From positions 1 to 64,000 of the forward strand of contig CANOVB010000006.1 of the NCBI GenBank assembly GCA_947570695.1: a stretch of 64,000 nucleotides of DNA, in the 5' to 3' direction. Positions 9,801-17,415 of the stretch are shown piece after piece. The notes beneath the pieces were generated by a model, which was given only the letters and a program-made list of their open reading frames with translations, did not search any database and was not told the origin of the DNA. The translations under genes were made by a program, and so were the position numbers. Within the stretch, counting starts at the first letter, position 1; every line of letters starts with the position of its first letter. The stretch is from an uncultured Clostridium sp. (GTDB lineage Bacteria; Bacillota; Clostridia; TANB77; CAG-508).

Positions 9801-10292
9801 ATAGAATCAGCTAAGAATGCGGTTTCAAATATAGTTAATAGTATTAAAGATATTGTAAGAAATATTTTTAATGGCATTAAACCAAAGCTAGAATTAAGTT
9901 TACCACACGTAAGTGTAGATGGTGGTGAGGCACCATGGGGAATTGCTGGACAAGGTAGACTTCCCAACTTTCGTGTGAATTGGAATGCATTAGGTGGGGT
10001 TATAGACAAACCTACAATATTTTTTACTGCACAAGGTTTGCAAGGAGCAGGAGAAGCAGGAGCGGAAGCAATTGTTCCGCTTGAAAGAAACAAATACTGG
10101 ATAAAAGCAGTAGCAAATGAAATGAAAAATCAATTAAGGAATGATGCTTCTAATATAAATAATGTAAATAATGTTTCAAATACAACATCAAATGTTAATA
10201 ATTTTACTCAAATAATAAATGCACCTAAGCAACCTTCAAGACTAGAGTTATACAGACAAACAAGAAATTTATTGAATTTAAAAACAACATAA
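6882..10292 (+). CDS. tail tape measure protein
   Basis: A 1136-residue tape measure protein that sets tail length and helps DNA delivery. Residues ~1-250 are a Lys/Glu/Gln/Ala-rich coiled coil. Around residues 260-480 lies the conserved TMP core (DYEQLVGGVETLF...MIQNAYQGFAKQNYTMLDNLKLGYGG). A hydrophobic stretch near 570-680 could cross a membrane. The middle third repeats a WISSNVVEPIKNFF-type motif, and the C-terminus has GAGEAGAEAIVPLER, common near TMP ends. It starts at GTG with AGAGGTGAG upstream; the frame has no better ATG. Confidence 0.95.
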   Translation: MANKGEDITTKYKLDISEFKKNINEANNLMKLSKSEFSKASAGLDDWAKSSDGLNAKLKQLKTSIEAQTSKLQAYQSQLQTAQKYEKLSATEVENLKQKLEEAKKTYGENSDEVRNLESQLNKAESAHSSMKKQVADLTVTVNNQEATVAKAEKEYSNYSAKLKEVQSAEEKAKSATSQLSSTIESQQSAVNKAKEAYKEAVLQYGKNSTEAKNLAKEVKTLSSDLDENKTKMESADKAADKLDKSIKDAGNSANEASQGGFTVMKGVLANLAADAIEAGIGALKRLGGAILDVGKQAIAGYGDYEQLVGGVETLFKDSSGIVEGYANNAYKTAGLSANQYMETVTSFSASLLQSLNGDTEKSAQVADKAITDMSDNANKMGTSMDMIQNAYQGFAKQNYTMLDNLKLGYGGTKTEMERLISDANKLAQAQGQAGDLTIESYADIVEAIHLVQDNMGITGTTAKEASTTIQGSIGSMKSAWTNLLTGMADENADFDTLLSNFINSIGTVAENLFPRIIKVIGTIGGLIKDNLPQIEEQIKTWLSNLMNKIIDGLPQQYQELAKSIKEGLGTAFEMAQNAFKWIIDNGEIVISLLAGIASGFLAFNVGSMIMGVVNAFKAFKLANEGATIAQWLLNAAMSANPIGIVAVAIGALITVIGLLIANWDKVKEIGSKCWDTIKNTWTAAGEWFNSNVVESIKNAFSSIGKDVSNKFTEAKESITDSWNNVSNWFVSNVVEPLKNKFNSLIAFFGDDFEGNVRDVFYELGDSIGGIFGDIVSNIGDIIIGIVTIFQNNFDIIKTIVQTAINVIKAIFSGDFESIRDIVSNAFEVISSKIANTFNNIKGIFTIVVDTMIAVFTPVADWISSNVVEPIKNFFQPLVDWFSIIWNNIKAVIEITINTISTTISTVFNEIQTTTQNVWNIIKITITNIINGIRYTITNVINSIKFTVSSVWNSVKSSTHEAWNNVKSTITNAIESAKNAVSNIVNSIKDIVRNIFNGIKPKLELSLPHVSVDGGEAPWGIAGQGRLPNFRVNWNALGGVIDKPTIFFTAQGLQGAGEAGAEAIVPLERNKYWIKAVANEMKNQLRNDASNINNVNNVSNTTSNVNNFTQIINAPKQPSRLELYRQTRNLLNLKTT

Positions 10293-10312
10293 GAATAGGA
10301 GGCAAGAGTAAG

Positions 10313-11173
10313 ATGTTTGTATTAAAAGTTGAAAATTCCAAAGGATATGTACTTGAACTTACTGATAATGAAGAAAACTATCAGATTACGAATATAGAAG
10401 GATTAGATCCTCCAAAAGCAGATATAAATACATCAAGTTATGCAAATAACGATGGATTTTCTTTTAATGGTTCTAAAATAAAAGATAGAGAAATTGTAAT
10501 AACTATGAAGATTAATGGAGATGTTGAGGAAAATAGACTAAAACTGTATAAATATTTTAGGATTAAAGAATGGTGTAAAATTTATTATAAGAGCGAATTA
10601 AGAGATGTTTTTATTGAAGGCTATGTTCAAACAATGGATGCACCGAAATTTACTCAAAATACAACTGCTCAAATTTCTATCTTATGTCCAGATCCATACT
10701 TTAAAGATGTTGAAATAATGGTACAAAGCATATCAAAAATTATAAAAAAATTCGTTTTCCCTTTTTCTATAGATATGAAAGAGCCAACTATTGTTTCTGA
10801 GGTTGAACTTGAAAAGATATCAAATATTGTAAATGATAGTGAAACAGAAACTGGTTTAATGATTAATATATTATTTATGGGAACTGTAAATAAATTAGAA
10901 ATTCGCAATATTGATACAGGGAAAAATATAATTATTGATTATGAATTTAAGAAAAATGATAAGTTGATAATTAACTGTAATAGAGGAAATAAGACTGTAA
11001 TTTTAACAAGAGATGCGGTTAAGTATAATTTAATTCCTTTTATTAGAAAAGGATATACTTTTTTTCAATTGGAAATGGGAGATAATCGATTTAGTTTTTT
11101 GGCAGATGATGGAGCAGATGACATGTTAGTAGATATTAATTTAAGCAATTATAAAATATATTCAGGAGTTTAG
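10313..11173 (+). CDS. distal tail protein (Dit-like)
   Basis: A 286-residue Dit-type protein joining the tail tube to the baseplate. The N-terminal domain reads FVLKVENSKGYVLELT, with the YQITNIEGLDPP and F.FNGSKIKDREIVITMKI elements, as in siphovirus tail component families, followed by ISILCPDPYFK before the more variable C-terminal galectin-like half. AATAGGAGG lies upstream. It sits between tape measure and hub, the standard place. Confidence 0.88.
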   Translation: MFVLKVENSKGYVLELTDNEENYQITNIEGLDPPKADINTSSYANNDGFSFNGSKIKDREIVITMKINGDVEENRLKLYKYFRIKEWCKIYYKSELRDVFIEGYVQTMDAPKFTQNTTAQISILCPDPYFKDVEIMVQSISKIIKKFVFPFSIDMKEPTIVSEVELEKISNIVNDSETETGLMINILFMGTVNKLEIRNIDTGKNIIIDYEFKKNDKLIINCNRGNKTVILTRDAVKYNLIPFIRKGYTFFQLEMGDNRFSFLADDGADDMLVDINLSNYKIYSGV

Positions 11174-11178
11174 GCTAT

Positions 11179-12333
11179 ATGGAAGATTTTTGTTTATTAG
11201 ATAAAGAATTAAATAGAAGATATATAATTGATACATATTCAAGCGTTATATGGGCAAAAAGATATAATACAGTTGGCGATTGCGAACTAGTTATTTCTGC
11301 TACAGAAGATAATTTTAACAAAGTAAAAGAATGTAAATATATTTCTCGTAATGATGATGATATGGTTTGTAAAATTGAAAAAATAGAAATACAAACAGAT
11401 GAAGAAAATGGCAGTCAACTTATTATTACAGGTACTGATATAAAAGATATGTTAAATCAAAGAATAGTTGAAAAACAAACTAATTTTAATGGTCTAGTAG
11501 AAGATTATATTAGAAAATTAATTATTGATTCTATTATTAGTCCAACAAATCCAGATAGAAAGATTAAAAATTTCATACTTGCTGATAAAGTAGGATTTAC
11601 AGAAAAAATAAGTGAACAAGTAACTTATGATTATGTAGGAATTAAAATACAAGAACTATGTCAACAATTCGGATGGGGATATAAAGTTGCTATTGATGAT
11701 GGTAACTTTATTTTTTCATTGTATAAAGGTGAAGATAGAAGCCAATATGTTACATTTTCAGAAGATTATGATAATATTTCAAAAACAGACTATCAAAAAG
11801 ATGATAGCAATATAAAAAATGTTGCTTTAGTTGCTGGAGAAGGAGAAGGTGTAGCAAGAGTAACTACAAGTATTGGTGGAGGAATCGGTGCTGATAGATA
11901 CGAATTATTTGTTGATGCTCGTAATCTTTCTAGTGAGATTGGTTATGATGATTTATTGAAAAGTTATCCAAATGGTAAAGAAAAAAATATAAATAATGTA
12001 ATATATTATCAAGTTAATAATGAGAATATTGCAATTCTTACTAAAAATGAAAAACAAGAAATTACTAAAGTTCAATTGTGTAATAATGTTTATGTTGAAA
12101 GCTTAAAAAATACAGGGTATGAAAAAATGGCTACATATACATCTGTTACATCTTTTATAGGAGAGATTATATCTGGAATAAATTATACGTATAAAGAAGA
12201 TTATGATTTAGGAAGCATTGTTAATATTGTTAATAAGTATGGAATTTCTGACAAAGTAAGAATAAGTGAAATAATAGAAAGTCAAGACGATAATGGTTAC
12301 AGTATAGAACCAACTTTTGAAAGTGTAGAATAA
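11179..12333 (+). CDS. tail hub / Gp37-like baseplate protein
   Basis: A 384-residue protein of the siphovirus ReqiPepy6 Gp37-like family, the tail hub below Dit (the tail-associated lysin position, here without an obvious enzyme domain). It begins MEDFCLLDKELNRRYIIDTYSSVIWAKRY, and the W-A-K/R-R-Y and GDCELVI elements are typical of the family; a GTDIKDMLNQRIVEKQTN block follows. It starts at ATG, with AGGAG about 10 bp upstream inside the end of the previous gene. Confidence 0.85.
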   Translation: MEDFCLLDKELNRRYIIDTYSSVIWAKRYNTVGDCELVISATEDNFNKVKECKYISRNDDDMVCKIEKIEIQTDEENGSQLIITGTDIKDMLNQRIVEKQTNFNGLVEDYIRKLIIDSIISPTNPDRKIKNFILADKVGFTEKISEQVTYDYVGIKIQELCQQFGWGYKVAIDDGNFIFSLYKGEDRSQYVTFSEDYDNISKTDYQKDDSNIKNVALVAGEGEGVARVTTSIGGGIGADRYELFVDARNLSSEIGYDDLLKSYPNGKEKNINNVIYYQVNNENIAILTKNEKQEITKVQLCNNVYVESLKNTGYEKMATYTSVTSFIGEIISGINYTYKEDYDLGSIVNIVNKYGISDKVRISEIIESQDDNGYSIEPTFESVE

Positions 12334-12349
12334 ATAGGAGGTTAAAAAA

Positions 12350-13195
12350 ATGGTAAATGATGTTAAATATGAAGTAAATGCAGGATTTTTTGATGCAATA
12401 GATAGAGATAGATTGTATTCAGCAGAAGATATGAATAGACCATATCGCAAATTAATTAGTAATGGTGTTTTTGCAACTCCAAAAGGAACACCATCAGATA
12501 ATTTACAAGTTTTTTCAGCAAATGATGAGATGAATATAATTGTTTTTAAAGGAGAGGCTATTATAGGTGATAAGTGGTTTGAAAATCCAAGTAACTTAAT
12601 AATTACTATACCTCAAAATTCAAAGATATTAACTAGAATCGATAGTATAGTTGCTCAAATAGATAAAACACAAGCAGGTAGAGTAGGAAATATAGTATAC
12701 AGACAAGGTGCAGCATCAAGTAATCCAGTTCATCCAGATATTAATGCAGAAGAAAATATAATTGAATTTAGATTAGCTGATATTAGAGTAAGTCCATCCT
12801 GTGTAAAAATTACACAGGATTTAATTACGGATTGCAGAGGAAGTGAGGAATGTCCTTGGATTACAAGTTTAATTTATCAAGTAGATACTAGTACTTTATA
12901 TGCACAATGGCAAGAAGCTTATAGAAATTATTTTGAAGAACAGCAAGAATCAAATAGTAATTATACTGAGGAATTTAAACTAATGTTATCTAACTTTTTT
13001 GATGAAGAACAACAAGCTTTTACAAATTGGTTTAATAGCATCAAAGAAAATTTAAGTGAAGATGCAGCAGGAAAGTTACAAGTTGAAATAGATAACTTAA
13101 GTGAAATTGTTATGGATGCTATATCTCCAATAACAACAGAGGCAGGAGAAATACTAGCAACAGAGAATGGAGAATATATTGTAGCTGGCTTGTAA
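12350..13195 (+). CDS. baseplate / tail structural protein
   Basis: A 281-residue structural protein often found between the hub and receptor-binding genes in Clostridia phages. The N-terminal domain contains NAGFFDAIDRDRLYSAEDMNRPY, a recurrent motif of these baseplate proteins, then a beta-rich part. From about residue 185 it is a helical coiled coil (WQEAYRNYFEEQQ...) that could make a stalk. TAGGAGG precedes the ATG. The enzymatic role is unknown; a structural role is inferred from context. Confidence 0.7.
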   Translation: MVNDVKYEVNAGFFDAIDRDRLYSAEDMNRPYRKLISNGVFATPKGTPSDNLQVFSANDEMNIIVFKGEAIIGDKWFENPSNLIITIPQNSKILTRIDSIVAQIDKTQAGRVGNIVYRQGAASSNPVHPDINAEENIIEFRLADIRVSPSCVKITQDLITDCRGSEECPWITSLIYQVDTSTLYAQWQEAYRNYFEEQQESNSNYTEEFKLMLSNFFDEEQQAFTNWFNSIKENLSEDAAGKLQVEIDNLSEIVMDAISPITTEAGEILATENGEYIVAGL

Positions 13196-13262
13196 TACAG
13201 TTATATTGCAAAATAGTTATTTTAATTTAAAAAATATGTTATTTTAATAGGAGGAAAGAATT

Positions 13263-14117
13263 ATGATTAAGAAAATAACAGAGTTAGTAAAAGGACTACC
13301 AGTTAATGAAGATGTAATTCCATTTGTTGATAGTGCAAATGGAGAAACAAAAAAGGTAGTAATAGATGATTTGCTAAAAGTTATAGTTCCTAAAAATGCA
13401 GGTACGCACAATGGAATATACAGAGGAAAAGATATAACAGATCTATTCTATGATGGTACACTATCACAACAAATAGCAGCAGGAACTTTTGATGATGTTT
13501 TTATAGGAGATTATATAATAGGAAAGGTAAGTAAGAGAAAATATTTAGTTGCAGATATTAATTATCGATTAAATATGGGAGATACTGAATGCAAGACACC
13601 ACATATCTTAATGATTCCAGAAAGAATAATGGGAACTGCTAAGATGAATGATACTAATATTACTACTGGTACTTATGTTGGTAGTAAAATGTATATTGAA
13701 TATTTAATGCCATTTAAAGAAGTTATATATAATGATTTTGAAAGTGAGCATATTGTAAGTCATAGAAATCTTTTTGCAAATGCAACAACTAATGGCTACG
13801 AAAGTGCAGGAGGATGGTTTCATTCAAATATAGAGTTAATGAATGAAATTATGGTATATGGTAGTAATATATTCCATAACATACAAAATGGTGCTAATCT
13901 TGCATATAATTATACAATGGACAAGCAACAATTATCATTATTCAGATTAAAGCCTGACTTAACAGTAGCGAGAAATGATGCTGGAGAACGCTATTGGTAC
14001 TGGCTAAGAGATGTCGTTTCTGCATCTTATTTCGCTTTTGTCTACGGCACCGGTCATGCCGGCGGCCACGGTGCGTCCAACTCTGGCGGTGTGCGTCCAG
14101 CTTTCCTAATCAAATAA
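13263..14117 (+). CDS. DGR target: tail protein with C-type-lectin-like variable C-terminus
   Basis: A 284-residue phage tail/baseplate protein that is the target of the diversity-generating retroelement. The N-terminal ~75 residues look like a short attachment domain. The C-terminus has the lectin-like end YWYWLRD...GVRPAFLIK, as in known DGR targets. Residues ~250-281 are encoded by VR and differ from the TR translation at 12 positions, 11 of them Asn or Ser in TR. The changed residues (Tyr, Phe, Tyr, Gly, Thr, His, Gly, Gly, His, Gly, Gly, Ala) would line the ligand-binding surface. It is probably the host-receptor-binding tip. TAGGAGG lies upstream. Confidence 0.88.
   Translation: MIKKITELVKGLPVNEDVIPFVDSANGETKKVVIDDLLKVIVPKNAGTHNGIYRGKDITDLFYDGTLSQQIAAGTFDDVFIGDYIIGKVSKRKYLVADINYRLNMGDTECKTPHILMIPERIMGTAKMNDTNITTGTYVGSKMYIEYLMPFKEVIYNDFESEHIVSHRNLFANATTNGYESAGGWFHSNIELMNEIMVYGSNIFHNIQNGANLAYNYTMDKQQLSLFRLKPDLTVARNDAGERYWYWLRDVVSASYFAFVYGTGHAGGHGASNSGGVRPAFLIK
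14011..14105 (+). repeat. DGR variable repeat (VR)
   Basis: A 95-bp segment at the 3' end of the target gene, matching the template repeat 709 bp downstream. I count 17 differences, and each one falls at an A of the template (A to T, G or C); no template C, G or T is changed. The match starts at ATGTCGTTTCTG and ends at GCTTTC just before the stop. The 3' end (GTGCGTCCAG) is identical in both and is the likely initiation region of mutagenic homing. Confidence 0.96.
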
Positions 14118-14128
14118 TCGAACATCAA

Positions 14129-14147
14129 GCTAGGGCTTGTCCCTAGC
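14129..14147 (+). other. hairpin downstream of VR (possible homing cruciform)
   Basis: GCTAGGG-CTTGT-CCCTAGC is a perfect 7-bp stem with a 5-base loop, 23 bp after the end of VR and between the target gene and the Avd-like gene. It has no T-run, so it is not a good terminator. Phage DGRs such as Bordetella BPP-1 need a hairpin/cruciform just downstream of VR for efficient homing; this one fits that role by position. Confidence 0.65.
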
Positions 14148-14181
14148 GGAATATAAAGGAAAGGAGATAATTTGATTAGCA

Positions 14182-14697
14182 ATGTCAGAGATAAAAAAGA
14201 GCGAAAGAAGTGAAAGTAAATTACAGACAGTTCATAATGCATATAAGATAAGAACTGCAGTAACAAAACTTGCAGAAAATAACTTTTATTTTGATTTGAA
14301 TAAAATTAACGATGTAGTAGAACAAAACACAAAAAACATAACAGATGAAAAGCTAAAAGAAAAAGCTAAAAAGAGAATATATCAGTATTTTAACAATCAA
14401 ATATTAAGAATAACAGATAAAGTTATAAATTCTGCCTGTGGAATAAATGAGCATTTAAGAATAGCAAATACAATATTTCCAACATATATGTCTGAATTTG
14501 AAGAAAGACGACTAGAGTTAGATAAAGCAATGAGTTGTTGCAATGTTCTTCAAGATGAATTGCAATATGCTGGAGAATGTTTATATGCTGATCTAAATAG
14601 ATTCACATCTTTAGTCATAGAAATTCAAAAAGAATTTAATATGATAAAAAAGCTCAGACAAACTGACAATAGATTTCTTAAAGATATAAAACAATAA
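14182..14697 (+). CDS. avd: Avd-like DGR accessory protein
   Basis: A 171-residue, almost entirely helical basic protein between VR and TR, the usual place of Avd (accessory variability determinant), which binds the RT and the TR RNA. The sequence has several amphipathic helices (LQTVHNAYKIRTAVTKLAEN, FNNQILRITDKVI, ELDKAMSCCNVLQDEL) compatible with the four-helix Avd bundle. It lacks clear identity to the BPP-1 type that I could recognise, so the call rests on locus and fold. AAAGGAGATAA lies 16 bp before the ATG, rather far. Confidence 0.68.
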   Translation: MSEIKKSERSESKLQTVHNAYKIRTAVTKLAENNFYFDLNKINDVVEQNTKNITDEKLKEKAKKRIYQYFNNQILRITDKVINSACGINEHLRIANTIFPTYMSEFEERRLELDKAMSCCNVLQDELQYAGECLYADLNRFTSLVIEIQKEFNMIKKLRQTDNRFLKDIKQ

Positions 14698-14719
14698 ATA
14701 TAATTGGGGTAATCTTTAT

Positions 14720-14814
14720 ATGTCGTTTCTGCATCTAATTTCGCTAATGTCAACAACAACGGTAATGCCAACAACAACAGTGCGTCCAACTCTAACGGTG
14801 TGCGTCCAGATTTC
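14720..14814 (+). repeat. DGR template repeat (TR)
   Basis: This 95-bp non-coding template is 23 bp after the Avd-like gene and upstream of the RT. It is dense in AAC/AAT codons in the phase used by VR (N-N-N-G-N-A-N-N-N), as expected for a template whose adenines are randomised. All 17 VR/TR mismatches are at its adenines. Its GC content is visibly higher than its surroundings. A frame that opens at its first ATG is not a gene. Confidence 0.96.
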
Positions 14815-14909
14815 ACTACTATACAAATTTTTTATGGACTATGTTTCCATTGGTAATAGTATGGGAAAGGGAAAGGAAAGGTTGTCCCTTCAATCCGTAA
14901 AAGAACTGA

Positions 14910-16095
14910 TTGATAAATGCTAATCATTATGCAGTTGATTACGATCATTACTGCTATACAAGTGATTTTATGAATAAATTTTATGATGCTAATCTAATTT
15001 ATAAAGCTGGGAAAAAAGCAATTGATGGTGCTCCATTTAAATACAAAGCACAACTTTTTGAAATGAATCAGTTGTTAGAAACTGCACAAATTCAAAAAGC
15101 AATGGTTGAAAAAACATACAGACCAACAAAGCGGAACAAAATTTGTAATAAAAGAGCGAGGCAAGAAAAGAAATATTACAACAAATATAATGGTTGACAA
15201 GACAGTTAATCATTTACTTTGTGATGAAGTGTTAAGTCCAGCGATTTCTCCTTTTTTAATACACGATAATGGAGCTAGTCAAAAAAATAAAGGTGTAGCA
15301 TTTAGCAGAAAAAGACTAGAAGCACACTTGCATAAATATTATAGAGAACATAAAAGTAATGATGGATATATTCTTTTAATGGATTTTAGTGGATATTATG
15401 CAAGCATTCCATATAAAAAATGCTTACAAGTTATGAACAATTTGTTAAGAAATGTGAATAATGAAGAAAGAGCAATGACAATGTGGATCCTACAAAATAT
15501 ATTTCAAGTTTTTAGCATTGAATCTAATAAAGATAGAGGAATCAATATAGGATCACAACCAAGTCAAAACATCGGAATTGCATATCCAAGTAGAATTGAT
15601 AATTATATAAAAATTGTTAAGGGATGTAAGTATTATGGAAGATATACAGATGATAGTTATATCATTCATGAAAGTAAAGAATTCTTAAATGAAGTGTTAG
15701 AAGGAGTGTTAAAAATTGCAGATAAATTGGAATTGATAATAAATCCTAAAAAGACACATATAGCAAAGCTATCACAAACATTTAAATTTCTACAATTAAA
15801 ATATTCGCTAACAGAAACAGGTAGGATTATTAGAAGAATAAATCCAAAAGCAATAACTAGACAACGAAGAAAATTAAAAGCATATAGAAGGCTATTAGAT
15901 AATAATAGGCTAACTTATAAAGAAATAGAGAATATTTTCAAAGGTTGGATGGCATCAAATTATAAGAATATGTCACAACAACAAATAACAAATATGTCTC
16001 AATTATATTATGATTTATTTAAGGAGGTACCAACATGGAAAAATCATGGAAAATTACGCTATCTGATGGAACAAAACTTGAAAACCTTGGACTAA
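14910..16095 (+). CDS. DGR reverse transcriptase, reading frame split at CGG (+1)
   Basis: This RT copies the TR RNA with adenine errors and drives VR replacement. Two frames must be joined: codons 1-74 end ...EKTYRPTK, then CGG (15132-15134). Skipping the C continues as GTKFVIKERGKKR...DKTVNHLLCDEVLSP, giving 394 residues. DGR-type features are present: LLMDFSGYYASI (motif 3), the GSQPSQ box in place of the QGxxxSP of retroviral RTs, and the YTDD catalytic motif at ~245-248. Start TTG 14910 is the first in frame (TGA just before it); it lacks a strong ribosome site. The zero frame stops 21 codons after CGG. The 3' end overlaps the next gene by 61 bp. Confidence 0.9.
15132..15134 (+). other. 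CGG recoding site in the DGR RT
   Basis: In-frame CGG preceded by AAG. Skipping C gives GGA (Gly) and restores the RT frame. One of five such sites; see findings. Confidence 0.75.
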
Positions 16096-16364
16096 ATGGA
16101 AATAATTTTATATCAGAAGCAGAAATAACTGAAGATGATTTTAAAGGAAAATTATCAAAAGTAATTTTTGAAGGAAAAGTTGAAGGAAAGAACTTTAATC
16201 AAGAATGCAATAATATGGAATTAGTTCAAATTGCTCATTATGAAGATGGATATTATTTTGTATTAAGAGAAATCCCACAAGAAGAGCTAGACAAATTGAA
16301 AATGCAATCTGACATAGAATATCTAGCAATGATGTCTGATATTGATATGGAGGAGGGGATGTAA
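16035..16364 (+). CDS. phage protein of unknown function
   Basis: A 109-residue protein translated from the end of the RT region; AAGGAGG lies 7 bp before the ATG. The first half looks beta-rich (WKITLSDGTKLENLGLNGNNF, SKVIFEGKVEG), the second half ends in an acidic helix (EELDKLKMQSDIEYLAMMSDIDMEE). Such small proteins commonly precede XkdX-like genes at the end of phage tail operons. I do not recognise a named domain. Confidence 0.7.
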   Translation: MEKSWKITLSDGTKLENLGLNGNNFISEAEITEDDFKGKLSKVIFEGKVEGKNFNQECNNMELVQIAHYEDGYYFVLREIPQEELDKLKMQSDIEYLAMMSDIDMEEGM

Positions 16365-16366
16365 TT

Positions 16367-16510
16367 ATGAGTAAAAATTATGAAAAAGTAAAAAAATATT
16401 ATGATACTGGAGTTTGGAATAAAGCGAGAGTATATAATGCAGTTGGAAAATGGATAACAGAAGATGAATATAGAGAAATAACTGGAGAAGAGTACAAAGT
16501 AATCTCCTAA
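16367..16510 (+). CDS. XkdX family phage protein
   Basis: A 47-residue protein. The core KVKKYYDTGVWNKARVYNAV followed by KWITEDEYREITGEEY is the XkdX family pattern, named from the B. subtilis PBSX prophage and found at the end of tail operons just before lysis genes. GGAGGGGATGTAATT precedes the ATG, and it starts 2 bp after the previous stop. Its function is unknown. Confidence 0.85.
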   Translation: MSKNYEKVKKYYDTGVWNKARVYNAVGKWITEDEYREITGEEYKVIS

Positions 16511-16540
16511 AATCAAGTAATTTAAATATTAGTAAAAATA

Positions 16541-16573
16541 AAACGCCTGACAAGTTTAGAGCGTTGTTTTTTT
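16541..16573 (+). terminator. probable terminator after the tail operon
   Basis: AACGC and GCGTT flank a loop of about 14 bases and are followed by a run of T's (GTTTTTTT). It separates the tail/DGR genes from the lysis genes. The stem is short, so strength is uncertain. Confidence 0.5.
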
Positions 16574-16611
16574 GCATTTTTTAGAAAATTACAAGAGAGG
16601 AGGGGAATATA

Positions 16612-16966
16612 TTGATAACTATAATATGTGAAGTTATTGGTGCATCAGCAATGATTATTGTTGCTCTAATTTCCAGAAATACTAATAAAAAAGTAAACAA
16701 ATTTACAGAGATAAAAGAAGATTTTAAATCAGAAATCACAAAAGTATCACATAAGATTGACAATAATGAAAAGGATTATTTGCGATTTCAAATTTTAAGC
16801 TTTGCTGGTGATTTAAGAAATCGGCATAAAAAAGACACGACAGGAATTTGAAACAATATTTGCATTTTATGATAAATACGAAGAAATAATTCAAGAATTA
16901 GATATGCACAATGGATATTTAGATAGCGAATTTGAATACATAAAAGAAGAATATAGAAAATTGTAA
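16612..16966 (+). CDS. holin-adjacent phage membrane protein, frame split at CGG (+1)
   Basis: One N-terminal hydrophobic segment (TIICEVIGASAMIIVALIS) is followed by a charged helical region. The zero frame ends at TGA nine codons after an in-frame CGG (16822-16824). Skipping the C continues as LRNGIKKTRQEFETIFAFYDKYEEIIQELDM to TAA, giving 117 residues in total. The joined sequence has a continuous coiled-coil character and resembles small proteins that precede phage holins. Start TTG follows GAGAGGAGGGG. The poly-A run near the break could tempt one to call a homopolymer error, but deleting an A there does not give the G-I-K-K reading. Confidence 0.72.
16822..16824 (+). other. CGG recoding site in the holin-adjacent gene
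   Basis: In-frame CGG preceded by AAT; skipping C gives GGC (Gly) and reopens the frame for 47 codons. Confidence 0.7.
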
Positions 16967-16984
16967 TACGAGGAGGAAAAAGCT

Positions 16985-17245
16985 ATGGTAATAACAATTG
17001 AAATGATAATGGCAGTAGTAACTGGAATTGTTACATATATATTTGGATGGCTTTCAAAGAAGTTTAATTGGATTGAAAGCAAATATATACCTGCACAAAA
17101 TATAGTTATAGGAATGTTAGCAGGAATTATTTGTTATATGCTAAAAATATCAGAAGCGGATCTACTAACATCAATAATATATTGTATTATTGGATCAATG
17201 GCTTCTGGAGGAACTTATGATCTTACAAAAACGAATAAAGAATAA
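16985..17245 (+). CDS. phage holin
   Basis: An 86-residue membrane protein with two or three hydrophobic segments (IEMIMAVVTGIVTYIFGWL; NIVIGMLAGIICYML; TSIIYCIIGSMASGG) and a short charged C-terminus. Size, topology and position directly before an amidase indicate a holin that permeabilises the membrane at lysis. GAGGAGG precedes the ATG. The exact holin family is uncertain. Confidence 0.78.
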   Translation: MVITIEMIMAVVTGIVTYIFGWLSKKFNWIESKYIPAQNIVIGMLAGIICYMLKISEADLLTSIIYCIIGSMASGGTYDLTKTNKE

Positions 17246-17247
17246 AA

Positions 17248-17317
17248 CCGTAAGAAAATTACGGAATTTATAAAATGCTGGAAGAAAATAAAAATATCTT
17301 CCAGTATTATTTTTTTA
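17248..17317 (+). terminator. two hairpins after holin, second with T-run
   Basis: CCGTAA-GAAAA-TTACGG is followed by AATGCTGGAAGA paired with TCTTCCAGTATT and then ATTTTTTT. The second is a good intrinsic terminator; it may attenuate amidase expression, since the amidase lies just downstream in the same direction. Confidence 0.7.
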
Positions 17318-17333
17318 TAAGGAGGATTTCAAA

Positions 17334-17414
17334 ATGGAAGAAAACGAGAAAGATGTTATTTTAACTCCAGAAATGGAAGAAGAATTATCAAATGGAAAGG
17401 AAAAAGGTGAATAA
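17334..17414 (+). CDS. 26-residue acidic peptide upstream of the amidase
   Basis: AAGGAGG lies 8 bp before an ATG opening a 26-codon frame (MEENEKDVILTPEMEEELSN...). Its end nearly touches the amidase start, so it may be a coupled leader or a very small phage protein. Too short to classify. Confidence 0.45.
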   Translation: MEENEKDVILTPEMEEELSNGKEKGE

Positions 17415-17415
17415 T

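Noticed and set aside
14041..14100. CGG triplets inside VR as recoding sites
   Set aside because: All are out of frame (GGC or ACC followed by GG), and the protein reads normally to GVRPAF.
14720..14923. Open frame starting at the first ATG of TR
   Set aside because: It is the template repeat read by chance; no ribosome site, and the frame leaves TR into unrelated sequence.
16826..16833. Poly-A slippage as cause of the break in the holin-adjacent gene
   Set aside because: It would restore a frame but gives a less family-like sequence than dropping C from the CGG seven bases before, and it would not explain the other four CGG breaks.
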